From the NCBI RefSeq assembly GCF_039541795.1, contig NZ_BAABGX010000001.1, positions 930,001 through 994,000 of the forward strand: a stretch of 64,000 nucleotides of DNA. Direction: 5' to 3'. A program made the position numbers and the translations under genes. Below are positions 1 to 6,425 of this stretch, in pieces. How positions within the stretch are numbered: position 1 is the stretch's first letter; each line of letters opens with the position of its first letter. Source of the stretch: Nibribacter koreensis. GTDB lineage: Bacteria; Bacteroidota; Bacteroidia; Cytophagales; Hymenobacteraceae. The notes below the pieces were generated by a model that made no database searches, was not told the origin of the DNA, and was given only the letters and a program-made list of their open reading frames with translations.

Positions 1-486
1 TACCTGAAAGGCGCCATCACCTTTGACGCGTTGGTGAATTCTGTAGACCCATTGCTGGCCTCGCAGATTGTGTGGCTGGATTGCCTCATCACCAATGTGG
101 ACCGTACCGCCCGCAACACCAACATGCTTATGTGGCACAAGGAACTCTGGCTCATTGATCACGGCGCTGCCTTCTACTTCCACCATAACTGGCCCAACAT
201 AGAGGAACAAGCTAAGCGCCCCTTTGTACAGATAAAAGACCACGTGCTTCTGCCTGTAGCCTCAGAGCTAGAGGCAGTAGATGCCGCTTTCAAAGCCTTA
301 CTCACGTCAGAAATTATTAGAACCATTGTAGGGCTTATTCCGGAAGATTGGCTAACTGGAGTGGACTCCCCTTTTGGGACTGCTCAGGCCCATAGAGACG
401 CTTACATACAGTTCCTGGAAACACGCTTACAACATTCCCACATCTTTGTTACCGAAGCTAACCATGCCAGAAAAGCACTTATTTGA
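1..486 (+). CDS. HipA-like kinase domain protein, C-terminal part (truncated by window edge)
   Basis: The reading frame is open from base 1, so the start lies outside the window; about 161 residues are visible. The segment NVDRTARNTNML followed by LIDHGAAFYF resembles the catalytic loop (D..N) and metal-binding Asp segment of HipA-family Ser/Thr kinases. The gene ends 23 bases inside the following DUF3037 gene, and this two-gene arrangement is a recurring one in bacterial genomes. Whether it acts as a toxin, as HipA does, cannot be told from this fragment. The family assignment rests on motif appearance only. Confidence 0.7.
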   Translation, partial: YLKGAITFDALVNSVDPLLASQIVWLDCLITNVDRTARNTNMLMWHKELWLIDHGAAFYFHHNWPNIEEQAKRPFVQIKDHVLLPVASELEAVDAAFKALLTSEIIRTIVGLIPEDWLTGVDSPFGTAQAHRDAYIQFLETRLQHSHIFVTEANHARKALI

Positions 487-847
487 GTACGCCGTGCTCC
501 GGGTAGTGCCTTGCGTGGAGCGCGAAGAGTTTGTGAACGTGGGCGTGATTCTGTACTGCGCCTCTAAAGGTTTTCTACAAACCGCCTATGAGTTGAACGA
601 GTGCCGCCTCAAGGCCTTGGCCCCAGAGCTAGACTTGGAAGAACTGCAAGAACGCCTAAGGGCATTCCAAAGAATCTGCGCGGGCCGTAAAGAAGGCGGC
701 ACCATTGGTCAGCTGGCCGTTGCCTCAAGGTTCAGGTGGCTGGCCTCTACCCGTAGCACGGTGGTACAGTCCTCTCCTATTCACCCAGGATTGTGTATTG
801 ACCCGCAGGAAACTCTAGAGAAACTATTTACCCAACTGGTCAAGTAA
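464..847 (+). CDS. DUF3037 family protein
   Basis: A 127-residue protein starting at the ATG at 464 (MPEKHLFEY). An upstream in-frame ATG at 374 would put 30 extra residues over the kinase gene and is less likely. The opening (EYAVLRVVPCVEREEFVNVGVIL) is characteristic of DUF3037 proteins, whose function is not established to my knowledge. The 23-base overlap with the upstream HipA-like gene implies translational coupling and a joint role. No membrane segment or signal peptide is visible. Confidence 0.75.
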   Translation: MPEKHLFEYAVLRVVPCVEREEFVNVGVILYCASKGFLQTAYELNECRLKALAPELDLEELQERLRAFQRICAGRKEGGTIGQLAVASRFRWLASTRSTVVQSSPIHPGLCIDPQETLEKLFTQLVK

Positions 848-916
848 AATTCAGAGGCAGAATACCTGTAGAAAAAGGAAGTTTTTAGTAGATTCAGCCT
901 ACCTAAATCCTTCACC

Positions 917-1639
917 ATGGCAGGAATATTTGTTCTTCTGGCCCTATCTTGGATATTGCTTTACTTCTTCCGGCGAACTGGATTGGCCGTATTAGGTTAT
1001 GCGCCTATAGCAAAAAGACTCTTACAATTCCTGATTGGTGTCTTGTTTGCGGGGGCACTCTGCATGCTTATACAAGTATGCCATGAGGCTTGGCAAAAAG
1101 CGCATTGGATTGTGGTGCCTACAGCCACAATAAAATCAATACTTTACTCTTTCTACTGATCCTTTAGATCAGTCCTGACGGAAGAGCTGATGTTCAGGGG
1201 TGCTCTGTTGTATGTGTTGTTGCAAACCATCGGTACACGCAAGGCCTTGGCTTTATCTGCCATCGCTTTTGGAGTGTATCATTGGTTTTCTTATGGACTC
1301 TTCGGCAATGCATTTGGTATGCTCATAGTATTTGTAAGCACTGGCCTTATGGGTTGGGTGTGGGCTTATTCTTTCTATAAGACATCATCTATGGTGTTGG
1401 CAATTGGCTTACATTTAGGCTGGAATTTCGTCTACAACCTGCTGTCTAAAGGCCCGCTGGGATATGTTTGGCTAAAGGCTCAGGGAGGCACTCAAATTGA
1501 CGGATGGTTCTCTCTGGTAGATTTCCTTATGCCCATTATTTTGGTGCCACTTTTCTACTACTGGCTGGTAAAATATTGCTTCTCAGGAAAAAACACGGTA
1601 GTATCATCTTCACCTCCTACGTTGACAACATCAGCATAA
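917..1639 (+). pseudogene. CPBP-family intramembrane protease gene interrupted by an in-frame TGA
   Basis: The frame starting at ATG 917 runs to a TGA at 1157-1159 and continues in the same frame to the stop at 1637-1639. Downstream of the TGA the three CPBP (Abi/Rce1-like) motifs are all intact: EELMFRG at about 1181-1201, FGVYHWF and GLHLGWN. Hydrophobic segments lie on both sides. The ATG at 1190 lies inside the EELMFRG motif, so a restart there would delete the catalytic Glu pair. The simplest reading is a recent nonsense mutation in a 240-residue protease; sequencing error or readthrough are alternatives. The remaining frame shows no decay. Confidence 0.75.
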
Positions 1640-1661
1640 AAAGACTAATTAAGTTAAAATC

Positions 1662-1719
1662 AAAAGCCCTTCGTTTTTAGCCTTTTTCCATCAAAACAGG
1701 CCAAAAACGAAGGGCTTTT
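1662..1719. terminator. Bidirectional hairpin between convergent genes, member of the intergenic palindrome family
   Basis: The outer arms AAAAGCCCTTCGTTTTT and AAAAACGAAGGGCTTTT pair perfectly around a looser centre. It lies between the converging CPBP and ABC-F genes, and the A/T ends would serve as a U-run in either direction. Confidence 0.7.
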
Positions 1720-1735
1720 GTATCTATATGCTCTA

Positions 1736-3382
1736 TTATGGAATGGCTACCTTGCGCTCAATGTCGCGCAGGTTTTCCATTTTCTTGTTGCGCAGGAATC
1801 CGTTGATGTCCTCAAAGTGCTCGCGTATGCGCTTGTTGCCAAACTCGAACACTTTAGTCGCTAAGCCGTCCAGGAAGTCACGGTCGTGGGATACTAGAAT
1901 CAAGGTACCGTCAAAGGCGCGCAGGGCGTCTTTCAAGATGTCTTTGGTCTTAATGTCCAGGTGGTTGGTAGGCTCATCCAGAATCAAGAGGTTCACGGGC
2001 TGTAGCAAGAGCTTGATCATGGCCAGACGAGTTTTCTCGCCACCCGACAGCATTTTCACTTTCTTTTCTACTGCATCACCAGAGAACATGAAAGCACCCA
2101 GAATGTCTTTGATTTTGGTGCGCACCTCGCCCACGGCAATCTGGTCAATGGTTTGGAAGATGGTCAAGTCTTCGTCCATCAAAGACGCCTGGTTCTGCGC
2201 GAAATAGCCAATCATGGAGTTATGCCCCAGCGTCAAGGAGCCGTCATAGTCAATCTCGTTCATGATGGCCTTGATGAGCGTAGATTTACCCTCACCGTTC
2301 TTGCCCACAAACGCCACCTTCTGGCCGCGCTCAATGGTCATGGACGCATCCTGGAAGACCGTATGGTCGCCGTATTTTTTGGTCAGGTGGTCTACAATCA
2401 CTGGGTAGTTGCCTGAGCGCGGGGCTGGCGGGAATTTCAAACTCAGTGCCGATGTGTCCACTTCATCCACCTCAATAATTTCAATCTTCTCCAGCATCTT
2501 CACACGGGACTGCACCTGCAAGGTCTTGGAGTACGTGCCTTTAAAGCGGTCAATGAACCCCTGAATGTCGGCAATTTCCTTCTGCTGGTCTTCAAACTGA
2601 CGTTGTTGTTGCTCACGGCGCTCTTTGCGCAACTGCAGATATTGTGAGTAAGGTACCTTGTAGTCATAGATACGACCCATGGTCACCTCAATGGTACGGT
2701 TGGTGATATTGTCTACAAAGGCCTTGTCATGGGAAATAACAATCACCGCCTTGGCATTGTTAATCAGGAAATCCTCTAGCCACTGAATGGACTCAATGTC
2801 CATGTGGTTGGTAGGCTCATCCAGTAGAATCAAGTCTGGTTTCTGCAAGAGGATTTTGGCCAGCTCAATGCGCATGCGCCAGCCCCCTGAGAACTCGCTC
2901 GTATTACGGTTGAAATCAGAGCGCACGAAGCCAAGGCCCAGCAAGGTCTTTTCTACCTCGGCGTCAAAGTTGACCTCTTCAATGGAGTAGTATTTCTCAC
3001 TCAGTTCAGAGACGTCCTCAATGAGTTTCATGTAGGCGTCAGACTCGTAGTCGGTACGGGTTTCCAGCTGGGAGTTGAGGTAGTCCATCTGGTTTTTCAT
3101 CTCCAGAATGGAGCCGAACGCCTTGGACGCCTCCTCAAAAACGGTGCTCTCGTCTTTGGTGAGCAAGTGCTGTGGCAGGTAGGCAATCACCGCATCTTTG
3201 GGCGCCGACACCTTGCCTTTGGTAGGCTTGTTTGCCCCGGCAATAATCTTCAATAAAGTAGATTTTCCGGCCCCGTTTTTACCCATGAGGGCAATCCGGT
3301 CATTTTCATTGATGTTAAAGGTTACATTGCTGAAAAGCGCTGAACCGTTGAATTCTACCGCAACCGCGTCAACTGAAATCAT
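1736..3382 (-). CDS. ABC-F family ATPase (ribosome-associated, soluble)
   Basis: A 548-residue protein with two ABC ATPase domains and no membrane segments. Domain 1 has Walker A GKNGAGKST (about residues 34-42), signature FSGGW (about 164) and Walker B ILLDEPTNHMD. A charged, Gln/Glu-rich linker spans about 200-320. Domain 2 has GKNGEGKST (about 360), LSGGEK (about 445) and ILDEPTNHLD, then SHDRDF. The linked twin cassettes define the ABC-F class (EttA/Uup/YdiF type), which acts on the ribosome in translation quality control or antibiotic protection rather than transport. The length fits the family. The subtype is not assignable by eye. Confidence 0.93.
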   Translation of the reverse strand: MISVDAVAVEFNGSALFSNVTFNINENDRIALMGKNGAGKSTLLKIIAGANKPTKGKVSAPKDAVIAYLPQHLLTKDESTVFEEASKAFGSILEMKNQMDYLNSQLETRTDYESDAYMKLIEDVSELSEKYYSIEEVNFDAEVEKTLLGLGFVRSDFNRNTSEFSGGWRMRIELAKILLQKPDLILLDEPTNHMDIESIQWLEDFLINNAKAVIVISHDKAFVDNITNRTIEVTMGRIYDYKVPYSQYLQLRKERREQQQRQFEDQQKEIADIQGFIDRFKGTYSKTLQVQSRVKMLEKIEIIEVDEVDTSALSLKFPPAPRSGNYPVIVDHLTKKYGDHTVFQDASMTIERGQKVAFVGKNGEGKSTLIKAIMNEIDYDGSLTLGHNSMIGYFAQNQASLMDEDLTIFQTIDQIAVGEVRTKIKDILGAFMFSGDAVEKKVKMLSGGEKTRLAMIKLLLQPVNLLILDEPTNHLDIKTKDILKDALRAFDGTLILVSHDRDFLDGLATKVFEFGNKRIREHFEDINGFLRNKKMENLRDIERKVAIP

Positions 3383-3613
3383 GATGTCTTATAATGAGAG
3401 CGCAAAGATACTATTTTAATCGCCTTTTTTCCTGAGCCAAACCAGCTTTTGAAATAGCCTGAAATTTTGGATTGAAATGGAAATGTGAGCCTGACCGCAG
3501 CAACAACCAATCTGCCCAATAGGGTTCATTCTATAAGATTTCATTTTGAGGCTTGCATTGCAGAATGGTAATTGGCTAACTTGGCTTCCATCCACGTCCC
3601 AAACACAACCAGT

Positions 3614-4057
3614 ATGGCCATAGAACCCATCATTGTAGAGCGCTCTTTTGAGGCAAGTCCAGAAACCATTTGGCAGGCGCTTACCAATCCAGAAGAAATG
3701 AAGAAGTGGTACTTTGACATTCCGGGATTTGAGCCGAAGGTGGGCCATCAGTTTCAGTTCACGGGGGAGAACGAGGGCCGTACCTTCCTTCATCTCTGCG
3801 AAGTACAGGTCGCCATTCCCCAGCAAAAATTAGCGCACACCTGGCGCTATGAAGGCCAGCCCGGGGACACCCTGGTCACCTTTGAACTGACGCCAGAAAA
3901 CAAAGGCACCCGCGTCAAGCTTATCCACGCCGGCACAGAGACCTTCCCCAAAGACAACCCAGACTTGGCCCGCAAAAACTTTGAAGCTGGCTGGAACTTC
4001 ATCATTGGCACCGGTTTGCAGGACTATTTGGAAAAAGAGAACAAACTGAATAAGTAA
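3614..4057 (+). CDS. SRPBCC / AHSA1-like domain protein
   Basis: A 147-residue protein; I use the ATG at 3614 because the family begins with a short strand like IIVERSFEASPETIWQALTNPE. Another in-frame ATG at 3572 adds 14 residues without family character. The motif MKKWYFD and the final helix FEAGWNFIIGTGLQDYL match the START/Bet v1-like AHSA1 fold, which binds hydrophobic ligands or Hsp90-type chaperones. The specific ligand is unknown. The gene stands alone and converges with the PhhA-like paralog. Confidence 0.85.
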   Translation: MAIEPIIVERSFEASPETIWQALTNPEEMKKWYFDIPGFEPKVGHQFQFTGENEGRTFLHLCEVQVAIPQQKLAHTWRYEGQPGDTLVTFELTPENKGTRVKLIHAGTETFPKDNPDLARKNFEAGWNFIIGTGLQDYLEKENKLNK

Positions 4058-4075
4058 GGGAAGAGAAAGTCAGCC

Positions 4076-4124
4076 CTAAAAAAAGGCGGTTGCCAAGGAT
4101 GCATTTCTTTAGCAACCGCCTTTC
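4076..4124 (+). terminator. Intrinsic terminator hairpin
   Basis: AAAGGCGGTTGC pairs with GCAACCGCCTTT around a 17-base loop just after the SRPBCC stop codon. It is followed directly by a palindrome-family copy. Confidence 0.7.
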
Positions 4125-4162
4125 CGTTTTTGGCCTGTTTCCTAGAAAACAGGCCAAAAACG
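4125..4162. repeat. Intergenic palindrome family copy
   Basis: CCGTTTTTGGCCTGTTT, a CCTAG centre, then GAAAACAGGCCAAAAACG. It lies between the convergent SRPBCC gene and the PhhA-like paralog. Confidence 0.85.
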
Positions 4163-4168
4163 ACAGAC

Positions 4169-4924
4169 TTACCCAGCCACCATTTGCAAGACGGCGGGTT
4201 CCTCTTTGGCAGGGATGCCTTCTTTTTCTAAGCGCTCCATCAGCGTGGTCAAATCAGAAAGGCTTTCCAGCACGAAGTAGGCCTGCGGTTGCTTGCCTTC
4301 TTCAAACGGCATGGCCACCAACTCCTCTAAAGCCAAGGGCTGCCATTTGGTCTCGTGGCGCAGGGCAGCCTCCCCTTCTGGGGCGTTGGAAATCAAGCGT
4401 GACCCGAACAAGGTCATCTGGCCTTTGTGGTCCCGCAGCAGGCCGTTGCCCAGCACGTGCTGGGAAATCTGCCACAGCGCTTCTACCGTGGCCGGGTCTT
4501 GGCTTTTCTGCGCCAAGGTACCCAAGCGGAACAAGAAGTCGCGCACCTCTGGCTGCGCCAGCCAAGGCAACTGGCTGAAGATGTCCAGAAACAAATCAGA
4601 ATTTCCCTGTAAGCGCAAGTCGGCGTCTGGGTGCAGACGTAGCTGGGTTTGGGCTGGGAATTTGCGTTTGCTCCATTTGGCCAGCACCTGCGCCGGACGC
4701 GGGCTTTGCTCCACTGCCACTACCTGCCAGTCCGTATTTTTTTGCATCCAGAAATTCAGCTCCAGAAACTCAGGAATGAAATACGCCTTCAGGTCTAGGG
4801 CTTTCACGCCCTGCCAGAAATTGACAGCTACCACATGTGACAAGGCCTCTACCCGTTTGGTAAACAGGATGTTCCAAATCTGCTGGTGCTGAATGGTGTA
4901 CTGGTGATACGGTTGTTGATACAT
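4169..4924 (-). CDS. Phenylalanine hydroxylase-like protein lacking all iron ligands (pseudoenzyme)
   Basis: A 251-residue paralog of the adjacent phhA product. The start is the ATG at 4924; an in-frame ATG at 4936 touches the terminator U-run and is less likely. Clear homology runs throughout: HQQIWNILFTKR matches HQQVWNLLYTRQ, and KRKFPAQTQLR matches QRKFPATTWLR. The 2-His-1-Glu iron site is gone: FHDVFAH in PhhA is FLDIFSQ here (both His replaced, about residues 113 and 118), and the region of WYTVEFGL has no Glu at the ligand position. It therefore cannot bind iron like PhhA and should not hydroxylate Phe. A regulatory or partner role is inference. It is transcribed separately behind its own attenuator-like leader. 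Confidence 0.85.
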   Translation of the reverse strand: MYQQPYHQYTIQHQQIWNILFTKRVEALSHVVAVNFWQGVKALDLKAYFIPEFLELNFWMQKNTDWQVVAVEQSPRPAQVLAKWSKRKFPAQTQLRLHPDADLRLQGNSDLFLDIFSQLPWLAQPEVRDFLFRLGTLAQKSQDPATVEALWQISQHVLGNGLLRDHKGQMTLFGSRLISNAPEGEAALRHETKWQPLALEELVAMPFEEGKQPQAYFVLESLSDLTTLMERLEKEGIPAKEEPAVLQMVAG

Positions 4925-4936
4925 AGCGGTAAGCAT

Positions 4937-4975
4937 AAAAAAAAGGCCTGGCTCCAAACTTGGAACCAGGCCTTT
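4937..4975 (-). terminator. Leader terminator hairpin upstream of the PhhA-like paralog
   Basis: On the minus strand, AAAGGCCTGGTTCCA (4975-4961) pairs with TGGAGCCAGGCCTTT (4956-4942), with a single G-U pair, and is followed by eight T (4944-4937). It lies 12 bases before the start codon, so transcription would stop before the gene unless the hairpin is prevented. The hairpin is homologous to the one before phhA. Confidence 0.85.
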
Positions 4976-4996
4976 TATAGGTGAAAATTTGATCGT

Positions 4997-5095
4997 CTAG
5001 ATTGACTCAAATTGCCCATACGGTGTCTCGGTTCCGAGCGATAGCTGCATCGGATTACACTTGACAATCGTAAAATAGAGGGCAAATAGTTTCAT
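4997..5095 (-). CDS. Probable Phe/Tyr leader peptide of the PhhA-like paralog
   Basis: A 32-codon frame beginning MKLFALYF on the minus strand, giving Phe, Tyr and Phe within the first eight codons, and ending at TAG 4999-4997, 22 bases before the terminator hairpin. GGAACC at 5035-5030 can pair with GGTTCC in the 5' arm of the terminator (4967-4962), with one more G-U pair, giving a possible antiterminator. The codon run is weaker than in the phhA and trp leaders and the antiterminator is short and further downstream. The promoter and the shared hairpin support a real leader. Confidence 0.5.
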   Translation of the reverse strand: MKLFALYFTIVKCNPMQLSLGTETPYGQFESI

Positions 5096-5102
5096 TTCAA
5101 GA

Positions 5103-5133
5103 CTAATGTATAAACTTTTTGTGACACTTCAAA
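5103..5133 (-). promoter_or_regulatory. Promoter of the PhhA-like paralog leader
   Basis: On the minus strand TTTG (5133-5130), 19 bases, then TACATTAG (5110-5103), which is one mismatch from the Bacteroidota TAnnTTTG -7 element. The leader ATG follows 7 bases later, so the transcript would have almost no 5' UTR before the leader. Confidence 0.6.
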
Positions 5134-5173
5134 TCGTTTTTACGCTGATTTGTAAAAAACAGCCCAAAATCGG
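5134..5173. repeat. Divergent intergenic palindrome copy
   Basis: ATCGTTTTTACGCTGATTT ... AACAGCCCAAAATCGG. This is an imperfect member lying between phhA and the leader promoter of its paralog. Confidence 0.5.
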
Positions 5174-5177
5174 CAAT

Positions 5178-5924
5178 TTATTTTATTTCTTCCTGAGCTA
5201 AAGCCAGTTGCAACTCGTCCTCAAACGCAGTGAGCGAAGCCATCAGCTGGCTGTAATCCTCCAGCACGAAGTATTCTTCCTGGAATTTCTCCTTGATGTA
5301 CGGCGTCTGAAGAATCTGGCGCACGTTGAACGAATGCCGCTTAGGCTCCTCAGAAAGAGAGTAAGCCGTCTCACCTGCCGAGGATAGAATACCCGCACCG
5401 TAGATACGTAACTCGCCCTCCTCTTCTATCAGTCCAAACTCCACCGTGTACCAGTACAGCCTGGAAATAAGCTCCACGGCCCACTCATTGTCCAAGAAAT
5501 TCAAGGCTACCTGGCTCATGGCCTCCAGAAAATTCACGAACTCATGGTTGGCCAGCAGCGGCACGTGCGCGAAGACGTCATGGAACATGTCTGGCTCTTC
5601 CAGGTAATCCAGCTGGCTCATGGTGCGCAACCAGGTAGTGGCCGGAAACTTGCGCTGGGACAGCAACTCAAAAAAGGTGCGGTTGTCTACAATGCCCGGC
5701 ACGCCCACTAATTGCCAGCCTGTTTTGGCCAGCAACCGCACGTTCACCTCCTCAAAGTCTGGAATTCGGTTGGGCTCAAACCCTACGTCCTCTAGCCCCA
5801 GTAGAAACGCCTTTGTGGCGGCGGCCGGCAGAATGTTTAGTTGGCGGGTATACAGCAGGTTCCATACCTGTTGGTGTTCTGGCGTGTAAGCGGCGTAATC
5901 CTGGGTTAAGATGATGGTTGACAT
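5178..5924 (-). CDS. phhA: Phenylalanine 4-monooxygenase
   Basis: A 248-residue monomeric-type aromatic amino acid hydroxylase converting Phe to Tyr with tetrahydropterin and O2. The iron ligands are visible: H115 and H120 in FHDVFAHVP and E162 in YWYTVEFGL. The N-terminal HQQVWNLLYTRQ and PDFEEVN segments are also family-typical. No ACT regulatory domain is present, as in other bacterial enzymes. It starts at ATG 5924, 38 bases after a terminator hairpin in its own leader. That leader contains four consecutive Tyr codons, so regulation by tyrosyl-tRNA charging is the natural inference. A tandem paralog without iron ligands lies immediately downstream. Confidence 0.95.
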   Translation of the reverse strand: MSTIILTQDYAAYTPEHQQVWNLLYTRQLNILPAAATKAFLLGLEDVGFEPNRIPDFEEVNVRLLAKTGWQLVGVPGIVDNRTFFELLSQRKFPATTWLRTMSQLDYLEEPDMFHDVFAHVPLLANHEFVNFLEAMSQVALNFLDNEWAVELISRLYWYTVEFGLIEEEGELRIYGAGILSSAGETAYSLSEEPKRHSFNVRQILQTPYIKEKFQEEYFVLEDYSQLMASLTAFEDELQLALAQEEIK

Positions 5925-5962
5925 AGAAGGTTGTTTTAGATTCTAAGCGAATAAAAGGACAT

Positions 5963-5998
5963 AAAAAAAGCCTGGCTCCGTTGTCGGAACCAGGCTTT
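5963..5998 (-). terminator. phhA leader terminator hairpin
   Basis: On the minus strand, AAAGCCTGGTTCCG (5998-5985), loop ACAA, CGGAGCCAGGCTTT (5980-5967), then a seven-T run. One G-U pair, otherwise perfect. The segment TTCCGAC (5989-5983) in its 5' arm and loop is the exact complement of GTCGGAA (6055-6049) in the leader, so two exclusive folds are possible. Confidence 0.9.
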
Positions 5999-6023
5999 GT
6001 ATGGTTGGGATAAATCTTCTTTG

Positions 6024-6113
6024 TTATCCTTGAACGCACGCAATTTCCTTCCGACCGAGGGACTCAGGGCGGTAGTAATAATAATTGCAAATGTTCAAGT
6101 GTTGTGCTTGCAT
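6024..6113 (-). CDS. Tyrosine leader peptide of phhA (attenuator)
   Basis: A 29-codon frame on the minus strand beginning MQAQHLNIC and containing NYYYYR: four consecutive Tyr codons TAT TAT TAC TAC at 6083-6072. It ends at TAA 6026-6024, 25 bases before the terminator hairpin. A ribosome stalled on the Tyr codons leaves GTCGGAA (6055-6049), 17 bases downstream, free to pair with TTCCGAC of the terminator and let transcription continue into phhA. A ribosome reaching the stop would cover it. This is the classical attenuation layout, and the codon matches the product of the enzyme. The ATG lies only 5 bases after the -7 element. Confidence 0.88.
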   Translation of the reverse strand: MQAQHLNICNYYYYRPESLGRKEIACVQG

Positions 6114-6118
6114 GGGTC

Positions 6119-6150
6119 TAAAAGTAGAGGCCGTGAATTGCATCTCCAAA
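6119..6150 (-). promoter_or_regulatory. phhA leader promoter
   Basis: On the minus strand TTTG (6150-6147), 20 bases, TACTTTTA (6126-6119). It matches TTTG/TAnnTTTG except for the final base. The Tyr leader ATG begins 5 bases later, so the message is predicted to be leaderless or nearly so. Confidence 0.7.
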
Positions 6151-6179
6151 TTAAACGGCAGAATTCTTTGAAGGTTCTT

Positions 6180-6219
6180 CCGTTTTTAGCCTGTTTTTCA
6201 GGAAATAAGCCAAAAACGG
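6180..6219. repeat. Intergenic palindrome family copy
   Basis: CCGTTTTTAGCCTGTTTTT, CAG centre, GAAATAAGCCAAAAACGG. It lies upstream of the phhA promoter. Confidence 0.75.
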
Positions 6220-6265
6220 ATTTAATTAATAATTAGAAATTAAGAATTAAGAATCAGACCATGAC

Positions 6266-6421
6266 GCATTCCGTCCCCCTTTGAAGGGGGTTGGGGGATG
6301 ATATGCATTATAGATGACCCACAGATTATAATTCCGGGATTACAATGTCTGAGAAAAAAGCTTTTTTCAAATTGATGCGCTCTTGTCATCCCCCTACCCC
6401 CTTCAAAGGGGGACGGAATGC
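6266..6421. mobile_element. MITE-like element with 36-bp terminal inverted repeats
   Basis: The left arm 6266-6301 (GCATTCCGTCCCCCTTTGAA...) is an almost exact inverted copy of the right arm 6386-6421 (...TTCAAAGGGGGACGGAATGC), with one base differing near the inner end. The 84 bases between have no coding frame. It sits directly after the aroF stop, where it may act as that operon's 3' hairpin. Small non-coding inverted-repeat elements of this C/G-run type occur in multiple copies in some Bacteroidota; that this one is mobile is inference. Confidence 0.7.
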
Positions 6422-6425
6422 GTAC

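Noticed and set aside
3416..3826. 136-codon minus-strand frame
   Set aside because: It covers the SRPBCC gene in antisense and part of the ABC-F promoter region; the SRPBCC frame has clear family motifs.
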